64,000 bases of DNA from Reticulitermes speratus (taxonomy: Eukaryota; Arthropoda; Insecta; Blattodea; Rhinotermitidae): NCBI GenBank assembly GCA_021186555.1, contig JAJKFL010000330.1:32221944-32285943 (forward strand), given 5' to 3'. A program made the position numbers and the translations under genes. Positions 56,078-64,000 of this stretch are shown here, piece by piece (within the stretch, counting starts at the first letter, position 1; each line of letters starts with the position of its first letter). The notes beneath the pieces were generated by a model. It was not told the DNA's origin, ran no database searches, and saw nothing but the letters and a program-made list of their open reading frames with translations.

Positions 56078-57407
56078 CGAGGTCTGTCCAAAAAGTATCC
56101 GACCTTGGGCCGGGAAAAAAAAGTTCTGTATCTGGGTGGTTACAATACCTAATCCCCTTCAAAGTAGGCCCCTTGTGACTCCACACACTTAGCCCAGCGG
56201 TCCTTCCATCGCTGGAAGCAATTCTGGAAGGCTTGTTTTGGAATGGTGTGCAGCTGCGCCGTCGCGTTCTGTATGATGTCCTCGCGGCTGTCAAAACGGG
56301 AGCCTTTTAGCGGTGTCTTCAATCTCGGGAACAGCCAGAAATCACAAGGAGCCATGTCAGGAGAGTAGGGAGCCTGGCGAACCTGCGGAATGCCGTGCTT
56401 AGCCAGGAAACCTGGATCAGGTGTGATGAATGAGCTGGGGCATTGTCATGATGCAGCTGCCAGTTGCGTGCGTCCCACAGCTCCGGTCTCTTGCGCCGAA
56501 CTGCATCACGAAGATGACGGAGGACTTCTTGGTAGTACTCCTTATTAACAGTTTGGCCAGTGGTGCGTACTCATGATGCACAACACCCCGGTAATCGAAG
56601 AAACCAGTCAGTATCACCTTCACATTGCTCCGAACGTGTCGTGCTTTTTTGGGCCTCGGGGATGTTGGATGCTTCCATTGTGACGACTGGACCTTGGTTT
56701 CCGGGTCATATCCGTACACCCACGACTCGTCACCAGTGATCACAGTCTTCAGGAACTCAGGATCCCTGTTGGCGCACTCCAGCATGTCCTGCGCGACCTC
56801 AAGGCGGAGTTGTTGCTGCTCCGGCGAAAGCAGCTTGGGCACAAATTTTGCCGCCACTCTTCGCATGCCCACATCCTCAGTTAAAATCGTGTTTGCGGAA
56901 CCTCTGCTGATCCCAACCTCATCAACAATTTCCCGGACGGTCAAACGACGGTCCTCCATGATCAATGTCCGCACTTTGTCAATGACATCAGCATTTCGGC
57001 TCGTTGACGGTCTCCCGGAATGCTGGTCACTGTCCGCCAACATGCGGCCATCTTTAAAGCGGTTGAATCACTCTTTAATTTGAGTGACCCCCATTGCATC
57101 ATCACCGAAAGCCTGCTGAATTTTGCGGATTGTTTCCGCTTGGGTATCCCCAAGTTTCTGACAAAACTTGATGCAGTATCGCTGCTCCAAACATTCTGTC
57201 ATCTTGAGCGAAACGAGAATGCGACGAACACGTGTTACACCACTTCGCTATCTGGCAGCGACAGACGCATCCGGCGGTGTTGCGAGGCAGCAAAAAATCA
57301 CGCATGCGCATGAAAGTCCCTTCTACCACTACGCTCAGTTTCCCCACCCTTTCGCCATTACTTACCGCGGGAAAAAATATAGTCGGATACTTTTTGGACA
57401 GCCCTCG
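56078..57407 (-). mobile_element. mariner transposon, near full length but broken
   Basis: About 1.33 kb bounded by inverted repeats (CGAGGTCTGTCCAAAAAG on the left, CTTTTTGGACAGCCCTCG on the right) and flanked by TA at 56076-56077 and 57408-57409, the Tc1/mariner target. It holds a degraded transposase on the minus strand. Length and structure fit a mariner of the Mos1-like branch. Confidence 0.93.
56149..57202 (-). pseudogene. mariner transposase pseudogene
   Basis: Reading begins at ATG 57202 (MTECLEQRYCIKFC) and covers the paired helix-turn-helix region (GRPSTSRNADVIDKVRTL, then RRLTVREIVDEVGISRGS). The first catalytic aspartate is in TGDESWVYGYDPE. The usual HDN block appears only after a frame change, and the final part with APCDFWLFPRLK lies in yet another ORF ending at 56149. 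An in-frame TGA at 57068-57070 replaces a conserved residue, and at least one frameshift lies near 56570. The protein is therefore dead; copies like this mark past activity. Confidence 0.9.
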
Positions 57408-57471
57408 TATGTGGCTAATTTTAGAGTGGACTGGAATGGACAAGGAGGCACGTGTACCTGCATCTACCAGC

Positions 57472-57640
57472 CTGTCTATCTATCTATCTATCTATCTGCC
57501 TATCTATCTATCTATCTATCTATCTATGTGTCTATCTATCAATCTGTCTGTGTGTCTATCTACTATCTATCTATCTATCTGTCTGTGTCAATCTATCTAT
57601 CTGTATCTATCATCTATCTATCTATCTGTCTATCTATCTA

Positions 57641-57674
<34 letters not shown>

Positions 57675-57794
57675 GTCGTGTTCTATCTATCTATCTATCT
57701 ATCTATTATCTATCAATCTGTCTGTGTCTATCTATCTATCTATCTATCTATCTATACTATCTATCTATATCTAATCTATCAATCTGTCTGTGTG

Positions 57795-57840
<46 letters not shown>

Positions 57841-57931
57841 AATCTATCTGTCTGTGTCTATCATCTATCTATCTATCTGTATCTATCTATCTGATCTATC
57901 TATCTATCTATCTCTATCTATCTATCTATCT

Positions 57932-57988
<57 letters not shown>

Positions 57989-58155
57989 AATCTATCTGTC
58001 TGTGTCTATCTATCTATCTATCTATCTATCAATCTATCTGTCTGTGTCTATCATCTATCTATCTATCATCTATTATCTGTCTGTGTCTATCTATCTTATC
58101 TATCTATCCTATCTATTATCTTCTATTCTATCTATCTATCTATCTATCCATCCAT
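57472..58155. repeat. TATC microsatellite, ~680 bp
   Basis: (CTAT)n with regular CTGTCTGTGTCTAT interruptions, giving a second-order period. The 245- to 338-residue 'LSIYLSIY' ORFs are artefacts. Begins 65 bp after the mariner. Confidence 0.96.
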
Positions 58156-58944
58156 CCACGCACTTATTCGTCGGGAAGGACTGACGTAAACCAGGAAAGT
58201 AAAGACACTCGAAAAGGCGGCCCACATCTCCCGATGAACAGCAAAACGCATTACGTGTTTATTAAAACGGTACGATGTGACTACAGGCCTACACATAACT
58301 TAGGTGTTTGTATTTTAACACAATCTTTACGAGAACCCTCGTATTAGCTGTGCTTTACCGCGTCTCTGCACATGGCTATGATAGTACAGTTACTGTGGGT
58401 TAGGTTCCTCACAGAGGCACTTCCTATATTCCACACCGACTGTGGGGCCCACTCAGGCTCCCACCGGCGGTGGGACGTGAAACTGACAACACACTTCATC
58501 TATGTTTGTCTCGAATGCACGGAGCGATACCTCCACTCTCTCTTAATGCCGTTATGGCCAAGCGTTTGGGCGTTAAGGGTAAGTTCATCTTGTTCTCTTG
58601 AGACTTAAGATGCACCTTCATGACATTTAATCTGGAAGCACTGGAACGTTTCTCCACAGCCTAATCATGTGAAACAACTACATAACAACCTGCTTCTTAT
58701 GCAGCTCAGACAACGAACATTCGTTTAAGCCAAGAGAACTTGACAGGACTTCATGGGCTGAAACTGAATGCTTAATAAAGCCTGAATGCTAATGCGCTAC
58801 AGTCTACTGTACTTGAACGTAAGTTTGCAGAGCGATACACTGTATATGTCGGTACAACACTGTATACGACGAATAATACGAAACGTTGCAAAGTAACTTT
58901 GTTATTATCACAAGAACATGTTCACTGCCACATGCAGTTTTGGT

Positions 58945-59115
58945 GGGGGAAATATGAAGACCATTTGGGACACCTAGAAGTACATGCAAGGATAATATCA
59001 AAATGGGTTTTCCAGAAAATAGGAAAGGGAGGAGTGGAGTAGATTGAGCTGGCTCAGGATGGGGACACGTAGTAGGCTGTGGTGAACACGGTAACGAGCC
59101 TTCGGGTTCCGTGGA
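58945..59115 (+). pseudogene. LINE 3' tail, copy 4
   Basis: Forward copy with GATAATATCAAAATGGGTTT and TTGAGCTGGCTCAGGATGG, the same region as copies 2 and 3. A similar short piece is at about 51415-51470. Confidence 0.55.
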
Positions 59116-59340
59116 ATGCGGGTAATGTCTTGATCGGCTTCTCAAACAGGACTACGATCCATGGTGTGAGTTAACGTACACAAAACCGATACAAGACACC
59201 TGCAAAATCCATGTAACCAATTTTTAACTAGTGTAGAAGTCCTTTAAAAATCCACCAGGTACCCCCACATACTGTGCGCCCAGATTATCATCGCGCTTTG
59301 GACTCTACTGATCACAAACAAAATACACTCTTCCACTATC

Positions 59341-59592
59341 TTTTTTTACAGTGGCGCAATAGCCCCTAGTGGTCCAGGGCCTCCTCATTGTCGACGCTTC
59401 ACGATCACACTCAGACACACCACACTCGGTAGGACTCCTCTGGACGAGTGACCAGCTCGTCGCAGAGACCTCTACCTGACAACACGCAACAAGAGAGAGA
59501 GACATCCATGCCCTAGGCGGGATTCGAACCCACAATCCCGGTAAGCGAGAGGCCGTAGACCCACGTCTTAGACCGAGCGACCACTCGGATCT
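59341..59592 (-). repeat. tRNA-derived SINE, family A
   Basis: Reverse strand: head, B box GGGTTCGAATCCC, and body CTCGTCCAGAGGAGTCCTAC, with a T-run (A tail) at 59341-59348. Confidence 0.85.
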
Positions 59593-59594
59593 AA

Positions 59595-59975
59595 CTAAAC
59601 TAAACTAACTCCATCTAGCAGAGTCCTTGAGAAGCTAGCAGGTCGTCAGCTAGTCAAGAAATTCCCCGCGTTTTATGAAACCCGAAGGTTCATTACCGCA
59701 CTCACAACAGCCCGCACCTGTCCCTATCCTGAGCCATATCAATCCAGTCCATGCCCCCCCATCCCACTTCTTGAAAATCCATTTTAATATTATCCTCCCA
59801 TCTATGCCTGGGTCTTCCAAGTCGTCTCCTTCCCTCAGGTCTCCCCACCAAAATCCTGTATACACCTCTCCCCTTACCCATACGTGCTACATGTCCCGCC
59901 CAACTCATTCTTCTTGATTTGATCACCCGAATTAATAGCTGGTGATGAGGCCACTGGGATCGGCCATCCATTATC
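59595..59975 (-). pseudogene. LINE 3' tail, copy 2
   Basis: Minus strand [20 protein letters not shown] and [14 protein letters not shown]; same element as 35590-36255, ending in an ACTAA-rich tail next to a SINE. Confidence 0.78.
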
Positions 59976-60519
59976 TAGTACTCGAAAAGTTTACACAGCA
60001 TATTTGCTGACCTCAGTTAAGTTAATTACTGGCTGATGTCGATAGGTGTGTGCTAAATATACGTTCACTGCCAACCACTTGTGTTACCGCGTCTGATTAT
60101 CAGCTTAAGACATTCTTGTACTGGAAATCTTCACTAAAGAAGTCTCTCATACACAACGAACGTCTGTGGCCTGCTTGCATTTGGTGTCCTAACGGGAGGA
60201 CTTTTCGCAATTTCACATCATAGAGCCATAAGAACATACACATTATCTTGTGATGGCAGACTGTACGAGACAACACAACGTTGAACTATAACCGGCCGGA
60301 TACCCTGCAACATACCTTCAGCTACGTTTAATTCACTTTCAGGTGCCTTCGTCAGCGATTAGGTTTACATCGCTGCCCAGTACAGGCCTATATGTAAATA
60401 TCAGCGACATGACCGTCACATGACGGGCTAACATAAATACACGCGCTGCTCCATGGCCTCTTTGAGCAATTTTGTTATTCTTAGAGCACACCAAACGTTA
60501 ATTTAATCTGGGTGCTGTG

Positions 60520-61045
60520 GTCTCAGCGCGCACCTCAGCGAAGTCTTTCTCAACCTTACTGATGCTCAACTGTTTCTTCGGTCTCAGAGCGCACCTCAGC
60601 GAACAGTCTCTCTCGCCCTTACTGATGCTCAACTGTTTCTTCGGTCTCAGCGCGCACCTCAGCGAAGTCTTTCTCAACCTTACTGATGCTCAACTGTTTC
60701 TTCGGTCTCAGCGCGCACCTCAGCGAAGTCTTTCTCAACCTTACTGATGCTCAACTGTTTCTTCGGTCTCAGCGCGCACCTCAGCGAAGTCTTTCTCAAC
60801 CTTACTGATGCTCAACTGTTTCTTCGGTCTCAGAGCGCACCTCAGCGAACAGTCTCTCTCGCCCTTACTGATGCTCAACTGTTTCTTCGGTCTCAGCGCG
60901 CACCTCAGCGAAGTCTTTCTCAACCTTACTGATGCTCAACTGTTTCTTCGGTCTCAGAGCGCACCTCAGCGAACAGTCTCTCTCGCCCTTACTGATGCTC
61001 AACTGTTTCTTCGGTCTCAGCGCGCACCTCACAGCGAGTACAGTC
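60520..61045. repeat. 61/63-bp tandem array, about 8 copies
   Basis: Two monomer types differ by GCGAAGTCTTTCTCAACC versus GCGAACAGTCTCTCTCGCCC; both share ACTGATGCTCAACTGTTTCT. The types alternate irregularly. Confidence 0.93.
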
Positions 61046-62261
61046 TCTCTGAACCTATACCGTAACCACGGCAACAAGAATGACGTCACTTTTAACCATG
61101 GCGACCGCGATGACTCACCCATTCACTCACTCACACAACAGTATCATGATTATAAGGCAGATGTTTCCTGTTGCCCTGCAAAAGCAATAATTATTACATA
61201 TTCTCAGTGTGTGTCTGTGGCCTTGGTTATCCAGCATGCAAAGCGCATGCGCCATATTATATTGTCATCTGTGGCCTGTCCGGCTCCACCATATTTTTCC
61301 ACATTATTTCATAAACGGCACGATTTTTGGAAAAATGTTATTGAACATAAAAGGGTTGTTTTGATTTTCTCTAAAACTTTTGTCTGAAACATTTCCCATT
61401 TTGAGAGGAATTCAGCGACATATCATAAATGTACGTAGGTCTTCATGTAAAGTACCCGTATTCTTGTCAGATTTTAATGAAACTTGAATTTTCACGACAG
61501 GTTTTCGAAAAATACTCAAATATCAAATGTCATGAAAATCCGTCCTGTCAGAGCAGAGTTGCTCCATGCGGACGGACGGACAGACATGACGAATCTAATA
61601 GTCGCTTTTCGTAATTTTGCGAACGCGCCTAAACATTCCACATTCTACCCACGCCGCGCATTTATGTGTTTTGTATGGATCTGAGAACAAACAGCGATTA
61701 TTTCTTTACACAGCATTAACTGACGTGTTTTCATAACCGAGACGGAAAGTGTTTACTGTGCGGTACGAACTAAAGCTTTATATACAATTCAGGACAATTT
61801 TAGTGTTTAAATGGTTAAAGACGTGACTAATTCAAACTAATATTTTAGGCTCGTCACAGTATACTTCCTCTTAGACCTTTCTTCTCCTAGAAAACATCAG
61901 ACATTCAGCATGTTAAAACATCGTATATAAGTATCAACGATCAGATGCCTTGAGATGTCTTTTCTCATCACGACTCTAGCTAGATATTACGATGCGTGTA
62001 GCCGCTTCTTTACGAAATCATTACGTAAGAAACAATTCTTCCGTGACGTCACTCGCTGCCCAATCAAGCAGCGTAAAAATTCCTTACTCGTCATTCCAAG
62101 AGGACAAGATGGGCGTTCTTCGGCAACGACTACAGCCAGAGAGAGCCAGTGGGCTAACAGACTGCTCTGCACACCAAGTCTACGCAGACTGCGTCATAAA
62201 CACAATGCTCACCGCAAAAGGAAGCGCAAGACTGGCTTCTTGACTGATTTTACGCCGCTAT
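61046..62261. other. Unassigned, possible retroelement debris
   Basis: 61400-61600 has GAAAATCCGTCC and GGACGGACGGACAGACA, a phrase typical of retroelement untranslated tails in insects. 61655-61800 is a lone monomer of the 114-bp satellite with its flank. The rest is not recognised. Confidence 0.35.
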
Positions 62262-62418
62262 CTCGTCTGACAGGGGCACTGCGCTACATGCCGGAATGTC
62301 GCGGGTTCGATTCCCAGCGGTGTAAATGGAATTTTTCATTGACATAATCGTTTCGGTCGCACTATGGCCCTCGGGTCGACTCAGCCTCTAACAGAAATGA
62401 GCACCAGGAATATTTCCT

Positions 62419-62451
<33 letters not shown>

Positions 62452-62505
62452 GGCGGCCGGTGCGTAGGGCTGACAACCTTACCACCTTCATGTCCAGGCC
62501 TGCGA
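62262..62505 (+). repeat. tRNA-derived SINE, family B, with a 29-G run
   Basis: B box GGGTTCGATTCCC, body, and a run of 29 G at 62419-62447 at the place where sister copies have about five. Confidence 0.82.
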
Positions 62506-62805
62506 CTTTTAAACACATTACAATAACTTTCATCCCTCTACGTAACACTGCTCACCAATCACACGTACATTACACCATTTCAGAAAAGCTTTCGGAATTT
62601 AAATCTCTTAAAACTAATGGCTCAATCAAGATCACACGACAAGGAATCACATTTATTAAGCTACGTTTAAGCGTTTATGTTCGCTCTCTTTAAGCTTGTA
62701 TAACGTCATCTTAACAATTTTACTTTTTGTTCACCGTGCATTATGGTAATGAAAAACACTTATCAACCAACAACTGCACTATTGAAGTAAATTATCACTT
62801 AAAAT

Positions 62806-62850
62806 TACCCTACATATGTTTCGGTCACCACATGACCATCATCAGGGGTA
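62806..62850 (-). ncRNA. Hammerhead-like core, best preserved
   Basis: Stem I TACCC/GGGTA, box CTGATGATG, stem II GGTCA/TGACC with loop TGTGG, box GAAA, stem III from ACATATGT, cleavage position A. All catalytic positions of the family consensus are met, plus one extra T between the first box and stem II. Confidence 0.72.
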
Positions 62851-62948
62851 TCTATGTATATATGTATATATACACACTTCACTGTGTAGTGGACACAAAA
62901 AGTGGACAGCGCACATTGAAGTGTGTATATATACATATACATATATAG

Positions 62949-62993
62949 ATACCCTGATGATGGTCATGTGGTGACCGAAACATATGTAGGGTA
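62949..62993 (+). ncRNA. Hammerhead-like core, partner arm
   Basis: Same as the minus-strand copy at 62806-62850 but lacking one C in the 5' strand of stem I. Confidence 0.65.
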
Positions 62994-63324
62994 ATTTTAA
63001 GTGATAATTTACTTCAATAGTGCAGTTGTTGGTTGATAAGTGTTTTTCATTTGAACACTTCCGAATCCTGGAAGAATTACCGTGACCAGCGTGTCATGCA
63101 CAACAATGAACTGCTTTACCGATAGGTTGTCCCGAAACGTCAGTAACTACCAACTGCGTAACATCCAAAAGAAAAGAGTGAATATCTCAACGAACGAGTA
63201 TATTACAAATAATTCCTTTAGCTACAGAACCTACACTGTGATTACATCACGGGAATTCGACGCACAGCGACTATCATGTCTCCAGGAAGCAAAATTTCCC
63301 CTGTTCACTCAATGAAGATGCATA

Positions 63325-63875
63325 AAAGGCGGAGAGGTAAGGCTCCGCTAATAAATCTTAACTTCGGCACTAGATAAAGGTGAGTAGGGCCGCCGAGAGC
63401 GGGGTTCGGGCCGCGGTGAAAAATTTTTTTCGGGCCCCCCCAAGGGAGGACCAGGTAAAAATCTTTACACTAAATCGGAAATACTGACTCTCGGTTGCTG
63501 GGTGACTTGGGCTTGGTCTAAGAGGGTTAATTTGTGCAGTCGACAGATAGTGGCAGTACCGAGAAAGACAAAAAATATGTGCAACATAGTCGGACCCCGG
63601 GACCCTTTCCGGACGGCCGGGCCCCGGTAATTTGTAACAGCTTCTCTCCCCTCTCGTCGGCACTGCAGGTGATTGGTTAACTTCACACACCGACCACTTT
63701 ATCCCCCAGTAAAAAAAAAACAGGTATCCCTTGAAAAAGGGTCTGGGTAGGCCCCAGAGACGATCTGGACGATTAGAAGAAAATAAATTATTTTGTCTCA
63801 GCCGGGAATGGAACTCCGGACCATCCAGCCAGTAGCCTCCTCACAGTACTCACTACGCTGTCCTGGCTCCTCCCT
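63325..63875 (-). repeat. tRNA-derived SINE, family C, interrupted
   Basis: Tail-side part before 63385 and head-side part after 63666 (reverse B box near 63815) are continuous with each other; a ~281-bp insert separates them. Confidence 0.6.
63385..63665. mobile_element. Possible hAT-like insertion in a SINE
   Basis: GC-rich ends TAGGGCCGCCGAGAG and (reverse) CAGTGCCGACGAGAG; flanking 8-mers AAGGTGAG and CAGGTGAT agree at 6 of 8. No transposase. Confidence 0.45.
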
Positions 63876-64000
63876 AGGCCTATCACACCCCTAGAACTAC
63901 AGTACAATAATGATATACTCAGGGGGGTGGAAATACTGCCTGAGGACCAAGAGGAAGGTCAAAATCAGCAGAAAACCCCAGAGGTATGACCAACACATAT

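Larger units (their letters stand above)
62748..63051. mobile_element. 304-bp foldback element with two hammerhead-like cores
   Basis: Near-perfect inverted repeat; outer ends AATGAAAAACACTTATCAAC and inverse, then CCAACAACTGCAC (compare CCAACAAATGCAC in other elements). The centre is a (TATATACA)-rich linker. Confidence 0.87.

Noticed and set aside
57168-58189. Overlapping 180- to 338-codon ORFs rich in LSIYLSIY
   Set aside because: They are translations of the TATC microsatellite; all three frames stay open because the repeat lacks stops.
60517-61065. Cys/Phe- and Leu-rich ORFs on the plus strand and basic ORFs on the minus strand
   Set aside because: By-products of the 61/63-bp tandem repeat, which changes frame from unit to unit.

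Overview
This is a window of a large, repeat-rich animal nuclear genome. Spliced exons with GT-AG borders, tRNA-derived SINEs with polymerase III boxes, mariner, hAT, PIF and pogo-type DNA transposon remnants and non-LTR retrotransposon tails all point to an arthropod. The LINE tails and the two host genes make a polyneopteran insect such as a cockroach or termite my best guess; that is inference, not proof.

Two host genes were reconstructed, both on the minus strand. (1) 22443-37496: eight coding exons of the transcription elongation factor ELL (Su(Tpl) family), 662 codons, ending in a complete occludin/ELL C-terminal domain. The first coding exon was not found in the 26 kb upstream. (2) 7847-11979: a complete five-exon gene for a 211-residue TPR protein. 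It keeps all five residues of the Hsp70/Hsp90 'carboxylate clamp' and ends in two membrane segments, so it looks like a membrane-anchored co-chaperone. The 10 kb between them (11980-22442) is AT-rich, poor in transposons and has no recognisable exon; part may be a long ELL 3'UTR.

Layout: 1-7.8 kb is repeats (SINEs, foldback elements, a 484-bp duplication, a CAC/CAT microsatellite); 7.8-12 kb the TPR gene; 12-22.4 kb intergenic or 3'UTR; 22.4-37.5 kb ELL, with introns full of MITEs and SINEs; 37.5-64 kb has no recognised gene and holds five tandem-repeat arrays (118 bp x ~28, ~180 bp x 5, 112 bp x 15, 114/182 bp x ~14, ~62 bp x ~8), a TATC microsatellite, a broken mariner, SINEs and LINE tails.

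The main discovery is a hammerhead-ribozyme-like core, CTGANGATG - short stem - (C)GAAAC, which recurs at more than a dozen places, mostly inside palindromic (foldback) elements. Across unrelated copies the stem II and stem I sequences differ completely but keep their pairing, while the two catalytic boxes stay constant. Stem III is tiny, as described for hammerhead variants of Penelope-like retroelements. Three members of one such foldback family are flanked by exact 10-13 bp target duplications, which argues for retroposition. No Penelope reverse transcriptase is visible here, so these look like short non-autonomous ribozyme-bearing retroelements.
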